From: Cloeon dipterum
Lineage: Eukaryota > Arthropoda > Insecta > Ephemeroptera > Baetidae
DNA: 64,000 nucleotides
Reading direction: 5' to 3'
Assembly: GCF_949628265.1 (NCBI RefSeq)
Contig: NC_088787.1
Span: 9,910,501-9,974,500 of the forward strand
Within the stretch, counting starts at the first letter, position 1; every line of letters starts with the position of its first letter. A program made the translations under genes and the position numbers. The notes beneath the pieces were generated by a model, which saw only the letters and a program-made list of their open reading frames with translations, did no database searches and was not told the DNA's origin. Positions 36,061-51,500 of this stretch are shown here, piece by piece.

Positions 36061-36521
36061 GTCTTTATTGTACAACAAGGACACTTTCGGTGATGAATTG
36101 CAAGAAAATTTTACAATTTGAAAATAGTAAAAGTACAACAGTTTTTGCGCGATCAGATTCCCACAACCTCGGCTTAAAATTAATTCCTGAGTGTTGAATA
36201 TATTTCCGAACCCCAAAAATAGTTTGCTTTTCCGTCTTCAACACACTTTTATGGGAGAATACATATAATAATTTAAATCGTAAAGCATTTTTCTTCATGC
36301 AAAGGGGAAGAAAAGAAAGTGACAGGTTCGATTTTACATCATTCAGAAATATAGTGCGGCGCATTCTTCCCAAATTAAAGTATTCAAGGAGGCCGCGAAG
36401 ACTCGGCATCTTTGAACACCATTCTGTTCGGGCAAGAATGCAATAAATTCTAAAAATATACGAGATATAGAGGGATCTGTGTTTTTTTTATACAAAATCT
36501 ATTTTAATAAAAATGGAATGT

Positions 36522-39500
36522 TCAAGCGGGCATGCATCTCCTGAGCTTGAAAGTTCCGCTTCTGATCTCCTGCATGAGCTTGTCGACTACACACGAATCC
36601 TCGCCGTCCGAGGAGTCGGTCGAGGTGCCTCTGCCTCTTCTCGTCCTCTTCATGCTCATTCCTCTGGTCGGCGCCGGCGACTGCTGCCGCATCGTCAGCA
36701 CTCGCGCCTCTTGCACCCTTCTCTGCTCGTTTTCCTGCAGGAAAAATTATTCGTAATCATAAAATCATGTTAATAAGGGTTAAAATTCATGACGGTAGAC
36801 TCCTTTTTGAAACTTATTTACTTCAGATAGGAAATTCAAAGTTCTTTATTTGGACCTTGTAAAGCTATTTAAATCTATTGAGGACTTGGACTAACCCCTC
36901 TATAAAAATTAAAAATTAAAACACAAAAAATTTCTTTTTGCTGTATTTTATGTTTGAAACATGATTTCATATTGCAATTTAAGTAAATTAATAGCTTCCG
37001 TTTTGTAATCTGATAGTTCTGGTAATTTATCTTCAAGACACAATTATTTTGCAACTCAACGACCAAATTAATGAAAACTAAATAATTAATGAAATTTCCA
37101 GTGTTTTTAATTTTCTTAGTCTCAAAATTCAATTTAAAATAGACATATTTTATTGAACTCACCTTGAGAGAGGTCTGGGCCTTGACAAGGAAGTCGGAGA
37201 AAAGGGAAAAGCACTCATTCAGTTGGAATTTCTCTTCATCTTCGCAGAAATGACGTGCCAGCCTTGAGCTGGCCACTTTGATCGCGTCCAACTGCCCGCA
37301 CAAGTCTTCTGAAGTGGTCATAGCTCCGCTCAAAAAGTCTAAAATTTTAAATTAAAATTCAATTGCTCCCTTATTAAAATTTCTCCTACCGGAAAATTGA
37401 ATCTTGAGGTCATCTGGTGCGTGTTGAATCTGTTTGTCGAGCCGCTGCACTCCGGAGCTCAGCGCTCTGACCTCCTCCTCCATCAGTTCCAGGGGCACCC
37501 TGATAATATCAAAGAAATTAGAAATTTAACAAATTTATTTGTATTTTAATAATTACTTTGCAGCCTCGTGCACGACGTCCAGCTCGGACACAAAGTCAAG
37601 GCACCCTGGCTGCTTGCTCGCGATCTCGACGGCAAAGTGGAGGAAGGTCATTCTCGGCTTATTGGCCCTGGTTTCCAGCAGGCGCGGCAGGGTGCTCAGC
37701 TTAAACCCAACAGCGTTTCCTGCGTAGCTACCCTGAAATAAAAAAATGTAAATCCAGGGCTAGATTAAAAAATTTTAATCGCAACTCACGGCATTGAGCA
37801 TGTTGCCCAGGTGCAGGATCAACGCGAGGAATTCACGCAGGGAACTATTTTCTACCAGTGTGGAACACGCTTTTAGCACTGCCTTCAACTGAGGCCGCAG
37901 CTCTTTCGCCGTCGGGTTGAACTCTTCACGCTGGGAAATTAAAGAGTTTAGGTTTAATGATCTAAAATAAAAAGAAATTAACTCACTTGGAGCATGGCTC
38001 GGATTCGCAGGGCGTAGCTAGGCACTTCATTCAGCTGCAGGTAAAAGCTCTCTGCATCTCCCAGTCTCATTTTTTCGTCAAGCTGCTGAGCCTTGATCAT
38101 CGCCAACTGCAAAGAGGAAAATAAATCAGACAACTACTCGAATTTGATTTGATTTGATTACTTCATCTGGTTCTGGCAAAAGTCTCAAAAGGCCCCGCAG
38201 CTTGTCGGCGCCGATTGCTCTGCCGTTTCCCTCCTGGATGGTGGCCAGAAGGCCATCGACGCCGAGTTCTCTGAACTGCCGCAGCAAAATGTTGACGCCA
38301 AGACTCCTCTTGGAGTCGAGCACGTTGACCACCTGCACGTCCTGGCTCGGGGACTTGGGGGACAGAGGCGCCGCGGCTGTTGCCTCTGGAGACGTGGTTC
38401 GCTGGCAGAACAGCTCCTCCATTTGCCGAAAGTCGACAGTCAAACTCGGCGGCTGGGCACCAACAGTGTTCCAAACTGTGTCCTCTGTGGAACAGAAACG
38501 GTCCATTTAATGAAAATTAATCATTGCTGTATGAGTTTAAGTCGATGATCTATTTTATCAAATCCGACAAATTGATTGAAATTGATTTTTCGTATTTAAA
38601 TCGACTTTTATTAGTGAATTTAACAACTGAATCGCAAAAAATGCTCTGAAATCTAGATTTCCATTCAAATTTAATCAATATTTTTGGTCGGGAAACAATT
38701 CCAAAATGGAATTCATTAATCGGGTTTTACGTAAAAAACTTGTCTGCTGTAAACTGAAATAATTATTTAAATATTTAATTTGGTTGTATTTTTTCCGTCC
38801 TGAGGTTACATTAAATTGCAAAGTATTTAAATGTGATGCTAAAATGTACAACACAGAGTTAAAATCATTTAAATTATGTGCATCATTCTGCTTGCCACTG
38901 CAATATATTTACAAATAATTATTTACAAATTACAACCCACACAAAATTTGCTAAATAGTTAAATATTATTTATCTCTCTAAAATAATTAAATTTACATAA
39001 TTTATTTATTTATTGAAGTCGGGTTTAAAACAATTCAACGAAGCATTTGCAATTAGAATAAAAAATTATTTTAAAACAAATTTTTATGTTTGTTAAATGT
39101 GAAGAAATAATATGATTCCATGGATTTTTATTCCTCATTATTTACCATTATTTTAAAGCTTGAATTCCGGCCTAGTTTGTAGTGTAAATGAAAAGTCGAT
39201 TAACTCGATTTTATTTCTTTATTTTTAATTACTTATTATAGCCGCATAATTTCAGATCTGATTGACTCACCGTAGTTTTTGTTTGGTGGAATTTTGGTCC
39301 AGTTGAGCGTCTTGAGCCTCTTCTTTGACGGCGGCAGCGAGTTGTGCCTTTGCAGCTCCGTGTCGGGGCTCCAGCCGGACGGCAGGGTGGCCGGCAGGGA
39401 GTGTCTGGTCGGCGAGGCGAAGTACTCGCCCATGCTCATCGCCGGTGGGGGCGGCGGGCCCCCGGAGGCCAACATCAGCGGGGGTGGGGGCGGCGGAGGG

Positions 39501-42500
39501 CCTCCTGGGCCCGGTGGAGGCGGCGGGGGAGGCGGAGGAAGCATCATGGGGGGCGGAGGCGGGGGCGGCGCGCCCTCCATGGGCATCGGGGGTGGCGGGG
39601 GCGGAGGGCTGACCGGCGCCGGGGCCTCCTCGGGCACGGGGGCCGTCTGGGTGGCGCACTCGCTCGGCTCCTCGTCCATCGGGGTCTGCGTGGAGGAGGT
39701 TTTCCGCGAGGGCTTGGCAGCCGCCTCCTCCATCGTCTGCGTGCCCGACGAGCGGCTCGGCGTGCGGATGTTCCAGCGACGCGCCCCGCGGGCCCGCGGC
39801 GTCTGCGAACTCGCGTTTTTCGCTTGCGACTGCAGCCGACCCAGCCGCCGCTGCGCCCAGTGCAGGGACCCGTCCAGCGCCCTCGACGACACTTCTTCCA
39901 ACAACTCCCACATAAGATCACTGCACAAAAACATCATTTTTAATCTAAATATGCCAGTTTTTTCCAGCATTAGAGGCTAATTTTAGGGTTGGGAATTAAA
40001 AATACATTTTAACCTATTATATTTACAATTTCTTTGCTAACCTAGCACTTTCTTTCACATAGTTTAAAGAACGTATTTTCTTGTTTATTCACGATTATTT
40101 TCAAATTTGAGTAATTGAATTAGAATGAGTTATATCTGTTACTATTCTATTAAAGTAAACTATATTTTAAAACCAATACACGTGTCGAACTAAAAATTGC
40201 ATGTCCTAGTCAATCCTTTTAAATTATTTAACAGGCTCACAGTTTCCCAATTTTATAAGTCCTATAAGCTAATTTTATATTAAATCCCAAAAAGTAATAA
40301 TGATCAACATTTTTTCTACAAGCCTTTTTGGCAGGATTTAGTTTTGAAATGATAAAAAAAAGGATTTTTCTCTTTATGAAATGCGGCAGTGGAATCGAGG
40401 AAATTGCAAATTAATTTTTTTCCAGCACGCTAAAAAATATTCTTGAGACATAAAATATTCTCATAAAATCTAGAACACAAAATCAAGTGTATTGATATCA
40501 AATCTTCCTGTCTAAGTTAAAAACGTGACGTACAACTAGATTTTTTCGTCATTAATAAGAGAATGGCGTTATGAGTCACGGATAATTAGAATTACATTAT
40601 GTCACCTGCTACTTGGAGAAGTGTCATTCATACACACCTTTGGAATTTCCTGTAGTAAATAAAAAAATACTCATTTTCTGTACGATACCGATAAAGCAAT
40701 TATTGCTCTAGTTAGAATTATCTTAATTGGTGGTGCCTAAACATTTATTAGCAATTTTTCCTTTTATTGTTTGAATTGCTCCAGCAAATTTTTATTGGAT
40801 ATAATTGCCTGCTGTGTGTCGCTGTTCCCTATCCTCAAATAACACAAAAATGAGAATAAACATAATCTACACACCTTTTCCTACTGGCTGTGTCTGTTTG
40901 AGCCAAGTTTAATAGCACCGAGTGTAGTCGGTACGCTTGAGGAGTTCCCAAAACCTGCAACAATCGCATTTCAGTATAAAATTTCGATTTTATGATTTCT
41001 ACGGTTTTCACCTTCTCGTAAAGGGTGTGAAACAGCTGGTGGTGCGACAAAGTCATCATTTCCTCTGACTGGATCATTTGTTCCTCGTCCATTTCCTTGC
41101 TCTCTTCGAACGCATTCAGCTGGACACTCAACTCTGCCTCCAGATCATTTGCTCTCAATGCGGAGAGTTCAGCTCCGAATCCAACCCCTAGAAAATCATT
41201 ATTAAAATTACTTTATAATAATCAATCATATTTAATTATTTGTTGAATTCTTGTAATTAATCTAAGTCAACTCCTTGCGTCCTCAAGGAGGTGTCGACTA
41301 AATAAGTGAGGGAACAATATGTTCGCCGCTGCATTTCTGTGGTTATAAGAAATTACAAACAACTGGGAGCTTATTTTAATGGGAAAGCTAAAGTAAAATT
41401 TCTATTTTTCAAAGTGGAAAATAAGTAATTTAGTAGTTTTCAAACAATTAAATAAAAATTAGACCCTTTTTGGCTTGTTGGAAAATGATTTTATATCCAG
41501 GTAAATCTAATGTGTCTGCCATTTAAAATAAAACTAACCTATGAGCTCGTTCCTGAGCTTTACCCGGTTGATCAGCGAGTCTGCTCCCTGGATGAGACAG
41601 TTGGCAAAGGCCACGATGGTGGAGCGGTAGCGGTCGCTCTCGCACCCCCGCAGCTCGGTCACCAGGGGCTGGAACCTGTAGCGGAGGCCTTGGCTCGTCT
41701 GTTCAATTTTTTTATAATTTAATACATATGGGACAAGATTCAGGAGGGGGAGGTAATTTTACCGTGTAGAAGAAGAGCGAGTCAAGGGCGAGCGTGTGCC
41801 CCTTGGCCGAGAAGAGGCACAGGGCGCACAACAGCTCGAACACCTGCATTTTGACGGTGATGTTTTGCGAACTGAGGGCTGAAACATAAATCAAAGTCAT
41901 GAGGGCAAGCCAAGCATAAATCAATTGATTTATTCATTCGATTCTCATCGTCATCGCATTCAAATTCTCTCTCGACGGAGTGTTTTTTAATAAATTGACC
42001 AGCGAGTGAAACTGATTTCGTGCAGGGAGACGCCAAAAAAAAGGTGGAATCTGCCACAGAAGAGTGTGGTTTTCCTGATGTCAATGATTGATTTCGCGAT
42101 GCTCCTCCTTGAGGATGCTTAATTTCGGTGCGGTCGAAATTGGTGAAAAAACAAACCAACGATTGGCCGGCGGAGCCGCAGTTCAATGCCGAATGCGGCG
42201 AATTTTCTGCGTCATCTGATTAAATTGTGCAAAATGTTAATGCGTAGCAAACAAAGCATAAAAACGAAATTTCACGGGGCGTTTTCATACACAAAAAAAA
42301 CTCACCACCGACATAAATTTAAATTCGATGAGCAAGACAAAAAATTGATGATACGAAATTTTTAAAATTTAAAATTAAAATCAACAATCCCCAATTTTAA
42401 ACATTATGGAGCCATCAAACTAGAGGGAATCATGCAATTTTGAGAAATTTAAAATATAAATCAACTTAAAATTCGTAAAATTGGGCACAATTTTAGCTAA

Positions 42501-45500
42501 GGGACCCCGTGCTAAAAACGTTTTTTAAAATTTGAAAATTTAAACAACAGTTTTAATATTTTTTTTATTCAAGTTCTTATTTCAAATAACTATTTAATGT
42601 CATATTAGATTGATTATTTGTCTCCCTGTTGCACATGATTAAAAAAATGAATTTTATATATTCAATTAATTGCAGAAACAGAATAATACACATTTTTAAA
42701 AAAAGAATAGATCGTTATTTAGTTTAATTTTTATTTTATAAAATTTCTTGAGCTTGAACATTTTGATTTTTCTTCAAAAAATGCTTTAGAAACGGACATT
42801 AAATTAATTTATAAAATTTATGACTTAAGATTAAAAATTTCACTAACAGCTATCCTGAATCAATCCCCGCAAAGCGCTGAGCCATTCAATAAGAACTATT
42901 CTACCTTAAAAACTTATTTACTTTTTGGTAATATTAATTCAGTTCACTTATGTGCGTTTTAATAATTAAATTTCAAAGAATTCGCCCAGTCAGACTAAAA
43001 TAAATTGCTCCGGTTAAAAAATTGCAATCATTATCATACAAAATTGGCGCCGGCAGAATAAAGAAACTCGGGAGAAAAACAGCGTGTGTGCAGCCACGAC
43101 TGACCACTTTTTTTGAGGCCATCCACACACTCATACATATAAAGCGCGGCAGCCCCTGGTGTTTGCATCATTCCCTTGATCGCAAGCCGCAGCAGCAACA
43201 CACAGTCATGAAAAGCCTGGCCGCCTGTCTCTTCCTGGCCGCCGTCGTGGCCGGCGCGCTGGCGCGGCCGGCGGAGCAGGGCATCGAACTGCAGAGCTTG
43301 CAGGACGTGATGCCGACGACCAACCTGCTCGCCCAGGACCTCGACCTGCTCGCCCAGATGGGACAGCAGCCCGTCGTCAAATACAACCCCCAGGATAGAC
43401 CCGCGCGCGCCAGCCCCCTCGCACACATCATTGCAGACATCATTGACGTGAGTTTCCAAAAGTTTGGTCACAATTTTTTTATTTCGTGGGAAGATTTCAT
43501 TGAGAGAAAGTGGTTTATTATATACGAAGTAAAAATGATAGCAAATTTTATTTTTCTGAAGGCTTGAAAATTCATTCCAATTCATCCAAATTCATGAATC
43601 CACATTATCAAGAGCTAGAGGAATAATTTGATACATGATAGAAATAGAGGTGTGAGAGTAAAGAACATATTTATTTATTTTTAAGCTAAAAAATAATTAT
43701 GTTTTCTTTTTTAAGATTTAATAACTGAAATATTATTAATAATAACACATGTATTTGATTAAAAATAAAATTAAAAAAATAAAATACGTGCAATATTTTT
43801 AAATAAAAAAATAAGAAATCAATAGATTAAAGTGTAATTCAAATTTTACTAAAATTAATTACTTATTGTATTTTTTTTAAATTATTATTTTATTTTACAC
43901 CAATTTTCTCGGCATGGAAAGAACAAATTTAATTGTGGTTTCTAAAATATTTTACCTAGAAAGATTTCCATGAATTTTATTTTTCACAGATCAAGTACCA
44001 ACTCGGCAGGGCTTTCCTATCAAGATTCTTCACTTTGTCAGCCTACTGATAAAACGAGAAAGAATCGCGTCTCGGGTCTCGGCTTCATCGACTTTACCCC
44101 AACTGCACCTCAAAGACTCCTTTTTTTATTTTTAAACTTGAACTCAACAGTACAGTGTCAGTAACTATTTATGTAATAAATTTAATTATGTGACAAAACT
44201 GTGCTTTCATTCATTCAATCAATCACCGCGCGCGCTATTTTCTCTTTTACAAACAAACCGCAAACACTGGTCGACCGAGCGCGAAAACAACTTGCGCACA
44301 TGCACAAATCAGCCAAGGTGAAGTGCAAGGTGCAAAAACCAGACACTGCATCTCGTGCACCTTGCCTTGATGCACAACGAGAGCACGCGTGTGTGTTTGT
44401 GCACACATATATGCGCGGTGGCGTAATCGCAGAATTAGCGGCCAGAGCGAACCTGACGCGCTCTGTCACAATCCGCGCCACTTCAGACTTTTCTCCGCTC
44501 GAGCGCATGTTAACTTTTCAAAGCAGACGCATACAACTCGCCAATTTAACGCGTGAAAGCTGCTGAGTATATGTAATTGACTCAAAAGGATGGGCATTCA
44601 TCAACGTACTTGCACAGACAGTTCGCCCTGCACTCAGCAAGGATAGTGATGATTTAATGTGCATTTCTCAGCTCACGCGGTCATGCAGAAATAATTTTCT
44701 ATTTAATCGAGTTTTGTATATATACAGGATTTTTACAGGCTAACATTTAAGAAACTTTGGCTATGCAACAAGTGGCACATTTTTTGAGGATTTTGCACAA
44801 TTTATTGAAATATTAAACTAATAAAAAGAAGATTTTTTGCAATATTTCGATTCTTCTCATCGCAATAAATCCAACGGTGTGTGAATTATGTGGTAAGCTG
44901 TCCTTGTTTCAATTAGGAAATAGTGCTCGCCACTTGATCAGCCAATTTTCTCGCAAATGTTAGCTCTTCACCAATTGAATACATTATTTAAAGTAAAGAA
45001 AACAGATTTTATTGAATTTTTCAGTGCCGATCCTTCGTAAAAAGTCTAGAGGAAAAATAGCAAAATAAAGATTGCCTTTTATCTTGAAGATGTTGATTAA
45101 GTTTTGCATCCATTGCCGGCTACTTTAAACTGCTAAAAGCACACTCGAAACTATCAAAAATCGAGCTTAAAATCAAACAGTGGTCTAAATTGAAAAACAA
45201 CTTATGAGCTTAGAAGTTGCGAAATTTACGTTTCAAGGAGAATGAATCAGTTAAAAAAAATATGAAAGAAAATTGGTTTTGAAATCAGAATTTTCTGATC
45301 GGAAAAGAAATGATGTGTCAGCAGAGCTTATTTTCAGTAAAAATAATAGAATAGAATTCCCAAGTCTGTATTTTTAACAGATCAATTTCCTCGTTTGAAG
45401 AGATACACAACCATTCATCTGGAGGTCATGAGGCTACTTTTTAACTTCATTTATTGCTATGGAAACGTTTTTGTCCTCCGATAATTAAGAGAAACAGACG

Positions 45501-48500
45501 TTGAAAATGTTAGTTTTACAAAATCTTTCAACCAGAGTGCGCATTGGAAATTATATGTATTAATAGGCTGCTGCGAACGTTGACGGATTATCTCTGCTGT
45601 ACAAAGGGAACGGTCATAGTACATCGTGACGTTATCTGTGTTAAGGCAGGTATAGATTAAGACAAACACAACTTCTGTTGCCCTCAAAGTTGGTCTTTCT
45701 TAAGAGCCAGTTCCATTTCGGAATTAAAATGTTTTGGTCTTCAATTAGAAATTTTATCATCTTGATTGCCGAATATGTTTAGTTTCTTTCTGTACACGAT
45801 TTACCATTATAAACCTAAAATTCTGAGGGCAAAAATTTTATTTTAATCTAAGAACGTAAAATTGACCCCACTGGGGACTAGATTCGTGCGACGCGCAGAT
45901 ATGGTGTCCGGTGGAGGATGGCGCGAAACAACGGTCACGTGAAAATGCGCGAAAAGAACCAAGTTTTCGTCAATATTGTGATGTAATTTGCATTGCTTGT
46001 ACTAATTGTGTCCTTTAGATCGTAAAAACAAACTCTTGACACTCGTACGGGAATCAAAAGAGAGCTTTTTGCATCCCACATTCAGACGCCATCTTGGATC
46101 TGCGCAGTGCGAACCAATTTTATCGCTCATCTGGCCCCCGCTGAATACAATAAGTTATTGCACTCATTTTGACGCCATTTTGGATCTGGCCGGCGGGAAC
46201 GCATTTCAACGCGCATCTGGCCACCACTGATCAATTAACCTCATAATAAATTGTCATCTAAATTATTTTTCAGTCGATTGCGAATTTTCTAGTCATTTTC
46301 TGTAAAACCCCCCTTATAAATCGTCCGTTATCAAAACACTTCCCCTAGAATGCATCATCGAGTTTTAAAGAGAAATCTAATTTGATTCCTAGATTTCAAA
46401 TGAATTTATTTTCCTGGTTCCAATTTTTCCGATTTTTATAGATAAAAAAATTTGATTAGCCGCATTTGAGATTATTCTCGATGTTAGTGTTTTAAATTAG
46501 ACCGTGATAGGAACACTACACACTCTAGTTAAAAAACGTTTGCAAAAAACAGTGTCGTTTTATAATTATCACGCAGCATTGAGATGGACGTTGAACCGTT
46601 CAGGTGCGGTGCATCATCCTAATCATTTAAGAAGCTAGAAAGGGGCCCACGATAAAACAAAGTCTGGCGTCCGACAATAGCACGTGTTGTCACACTCAAT
46701 CTCCATTATTTCAATTCGCTCGGCATAATCTGCATGCTGATAACAACCTCCTTAATTGAGGCCTCAGATCCGAGCGCGCACTCGTCAACACAAAGCCGAA
46801 AGTGAGAGAAGCCGCTTTCATCATCGATGCCCGATCAATCAAGGAAAAGATTATATGCGCGTATACAAGAGGGAAAACACTGGTTTCCACGTAGAAACTT
46901 AATGCAAAAATCGAGATAAGACTCTAAATCGAGAAGTGACGAGAGCTCACCGTTGACCAGCTGGTGCACGTACTCGGCGTGGTCCAGCAGGAAGGACAGC
47001 CCGGCAGCAGAGTTCATCACCTCGCGGATGCACTCGACGACGCGCAGCTGCGAAATTGTCTTTTCCATGCCCAGGGTGGCCCGCGGCGGCCCGTCCGGCG
47101 GCCCCGGGCAGCTGCCCAGCCGCTCCAGGGCCTCCAGCAGCACGGCCAGTCCGCCTCGCTCCACAAACTCCACCATCCATTCCCTGAAAATTAGATTAAT
47201 AATTGGAGTTTATTAGTCATTTTTTAATTTTTCTACTAGATGAATTATGAAAAAATAAGGACGTTGCAGAGGAATGGCTGCAACTGGGGTTGGAAATTTA
47301 AGATAATAACCGACCGTTTTTTGCTGTTTATTCCGATGTAATTTAGGAATCAAAAGAGCAATTTTAAGACTTAAAACTGTATGAACCCATCTTTAGAGAC
47401 CATGCAAAACTTTCTAATTAACCCTAGAAACACATCAAAATTAAAAATTCTCTCATAATTATTCACTTTTCCGGGTCATTAATTTCATCTTTCAAAAATC
47501 AAATACTGTTTTTGACGGTTTTGTAATTAGTTTAGTTTTTTTCTCCGAAAATAGTCCTTTTTTATAGAAACGGAAGTTTACATTAATCTTTTGTATGACA
47601 AATAAATGTCGTCTTGTTAGTAATTTTGGAGCAAATACTATCATGCCAGCAAATTAAACAGGCATTTATGTGCGGTCACTGCCTTCTTTAATTGATATAA
47701 TGGGATTCAGTAAATATCCCTACAAAATTGAGTCTTAAGTTGTATTTTGAGATCATTTTTATATTTGCAACATGATTTGCCGACAAGTTCAATTAACTAA
47801 AATATGTATAATTATTACACCCACAATTAATGTGCGTTCAGAGAGAGATTGAGATAACATATTATGTATTAAAATTGGTGAAACATGCAAGTAGTGTTTT
47901 TTTTTTAAATTTATTTTGGATATATTTGCTAACTCATACCTATTTTAAAAATAATTATATTAGCATTTAAAATAAATAATGACTATATAATGAAAAATAA
48001 AAGAAATTGTAAAAATAAGAATAATTATTTTTATTTTGTTACCTATATTTATAATAAAATAAACACATACATTTTAATGTCAGTATATTTAATTATAACC
48101 TTATTAGTTTAACTACTATAGACAAATCAAAATTTTTCCTTTACGTGCTTAGTTTATATAAAATTTTAATCAAGTATTTCTATTGTTAGTTCCATTTAGA
48201 TAGTTTTCGTAGACTTTCTAGTTAGTAACATAATTTACTATTTAAAACACGACAACATCCACCGTATCTAACAATTCATTCCTATATATAAACCTATTTT
48301 TTGCCCCTAATATCAATTTATCACCAGCAATTTCCCAATTTGCAGTTTTGAAACAAGCCTTATCACCTAACCCTCTTGTAAACCAAAACACAATAAATAA
48401 ATCTGAAAATAGAGCCAGGCGTAATTTATTCTTGATATCAAAGTGTCGCCGCCGCCAAAGCAGCAATATTATATCATCAGCAGGAGTCAGGAACTGCGAC

Positions 48501-51500
48501 TTTTGGCCTGTTTGATTTTGTGCTGCACCAGAAGAGATACTCTACGTCGTGCAGGCAGGGGAGAGGAATCGCGACTTAATTTTTATGACGGGCAATAAAA
48601 TTTTATGGAGTAATCGCATTATGAACTTTGCTGTGGTAATAAATAAGTAGAAGAAGATAGATAAACAAGGCGCTGCACACGCCCAAAGGGGAGCGTCCGC
48701 ACGAGACCTGTGTGCTCCTTATTCGCAGTTTTCTCAGCATAAGATCAAAGACATATTATTTTAATTAACTATTCAACCGTAGATATAACTTAAAATAGTG
48801 AAAACGTGAAAACCTTAAAGTATTATTTCTTACTAAAGTATAACTGAACTATTTATAGACCGAGTAGAAATTTAAAATTATAATTTACGTAAATTAAAAA
48901 ATTATGTTTTCTTTATTTTCGACAGAATTTATTTTTAAACTACAATAAAGCAATAAATCATATATAGTTTTAATACATGTAAAAACAAAATTATTTTAAA
49001 TGAAACAAAAATTTAAAATTAAATTGATTTATTGCCAATAATATTAAATTTATGGTTACTTTATTAATAAAAAACAATTAACTTGTGCTAAATTATAATA
49101 AATTTTTATTGTTTCGTTTTTATATATTGCTAATATTAGTTCAACCTAGTTGGGCTATTTTTTCACTGTGAAAGATAAAGAATTATATTAAGGAAAAATT
49201 CATATTTCTATCTGAAAATTTATACTCCCATAGACAAAAATCAAATATCAATTTATTGTTTACTTCAATAATTCCATCTCAAACATAACGGGTATTACAC
49301 ATTTTTTTAAAGCAATTGAAAATTTTCGGCAAACTGCAAATATTTTACGCTACAGAAAAAGAAAGAAAACAAAAGAAATTTATTTTAAAAATATTCTAAG
49401 TACAAAACAATTTGCCTAAGCTTCCATCACTCTTTTGAATTAAATTAAGCTCAAATTGCTGCGCTCAAGCACATTTCCTCGGGGGCAGGATGCGAAAGGA
49501 AACGGAAGGAATGCGTAAAATTCCTCGGCGTGCGCTGTGATGATCGAGCGCGTTATAAATAAGAGTCTTTTCCGGTCAGTGAGCGCTCGTTTAGCCAAAA
49601 GAGCTCGTTCGCTCGCTCGCTCGGCAACCCTTCCACGCCCAGGCGTGTTTTGAATAAATTTCCTCATTGTGTCGCGCGGGACAAGCGAGATGCGAGCTGG
49701 AGACGAGATAGAACCAACGGCTGTTTGTAAATAAATACATAATTGTTTTTTCCTGCTCGTTTTTTTTTTACTCCTTTCGAGAGTGGAAGTGAGTCACACA
49801 GAGCGCGCGCGCGCGGCGAAGAATGGAGCATTAAATTTGCCTGTGCGACGAAAACGACAAGCGGCAGCGGATTATCTCTGCTGACTCAAAGCTTTTCGAG
49901 GGGCGATGCAATCAAATTAATTTTCTCCGACCGGTGGCGCTGAGCGAGCGACTTCAGATGCTCTTTTCCGCGGCGACCTTGGCGCAGACAAACGCTCATA
50001 AAATTGTCACAATGGAGAATGATCTTCACCACGCGTGTGAGAGAAATTGAGGGAATAATAATAAATCGTGCTGTAACGCGTTTCCGATAGACAAAGCCAA
50101 AGCGGCGTGTAGTTTACCTCCATTGTCCCCGCGCAGAGTGCGTTCTCCCAGCATATAGAATAGAGGCGATTAAGAGGGCACAGGCCGCTTAAAATATGCG
50201 CATCGGTAAATTAATTTTTTTCCAACAGTTCTTTCATTCGGTGATGAGAGCATTTCAAAACGTCAGAATTTTTAAACTTGAATGAAAATTAGGAATAATT
50301 GTTGAAACTACTAAAATTTTATATTTTCTTCCTGTTTAATTTGAATTTTAAATATATACATTTAAGGACAGAGATTGCTTTGAGTTTTTTACAGTCGTTA
50401 ATCAAAATTTGGTAAATATGTAAAAAAAATTTGTAGCAGAAAATTACTCTTTTAAATAGCTCCAACAAAAGTTTGGAATTTTGGGGATTTTTTTAAAAGC
50501 GAATTTATTCGCAGGGAGTGCTTGTTTGAGCATTCCAAAAGATTTAATCATTATTTACTTTTGTTTTTATTTTGCTCAGTTTTAAGTGTAGTCAATCGTT
50601 TTCAACGGCTCTGGTGATTCAATTTTTTTATCGGTTTTTAGCTAAATTGGAAACGTGTGGATATTTTTATACAACAAACAACTTAATTTACACTCTTCTT
50701 GCTGTCCATTGTTTCGTTCAGCAGAGTGATATGCAAAAAAACGATATTTGCTGTAAATATTAATTTATTTTTATCAGTGTCAATGCTTAAGCACAAAATA
50801 AGCGAAGTTTCAACAATCGTTACTTTGAATCTAAAAAAATCAGCTTTTAAACACATAAAATTTCATTTGTTTTGCCAACTACCATCAATGAAATAGCCAA
50901 ATTATTATTTTTTTATCAAAAGATGAATAAATCGATTTCCACAAGTTAAAAACTGTTGGAAGATGACTCAGATTTTTAAAAATATTGCAATTTTTATTGA
51001 AAAACACCCCTACTGGATCCTCAGTGAATAGCAAGGAAAATAAAACAAATATAAACCTGACTGAATTGATAATCTGCTCTAATTCCAAGCTCCCACTTCT
51101 CAATTGTGTCAAACCAAGGGGGGCGTTATGAAAGAGCTAAAGCATATCCGTTATCAAAACTTTTAAATCAAGATTAGATTAACTTAAAATTAATCCCGCA
51201 ATTCATGCTGTTGTTTTGTAGTTCAAGGAATTTTTTAAAAAAAAGATGCACCTTGCCATTGAAATAATTCTCTAGGCCACCTTTCCATCGCAAAACGCGA
51301 AATTAAAGGAGCTGAAATGTCACCACGGAAGCTGCAGAGAGAAGTAAAAACAACCGTGACTTGAAACACGTTGTGTGCTTGCTGCCGTCGAAACTTTAAT
51401 CTCATTCCCAAAAAAGTCACAGTTTAAATTATTAAGAAGCGAATGCTGACACGAAACAGGTTCATGCCTCTGGCCTTGACCCCGTGGGAATTCAAAGTTT

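Noticed and set aside
39279-39980. Long plus-strand frames (up to 233 codons) of Gly-rich protein
   Set aside because: They are the antisense of the form3 FH1 proline runs; the minus-strand exon fits formin phase and homology.
43022-43207. Upstream in-frame extension of the secreted-peptide frame
   Set aside because: It would lie upstream of or across the TATA box and would bury the signal peptide; the Met at 43208 gives a perfect signal sequence.
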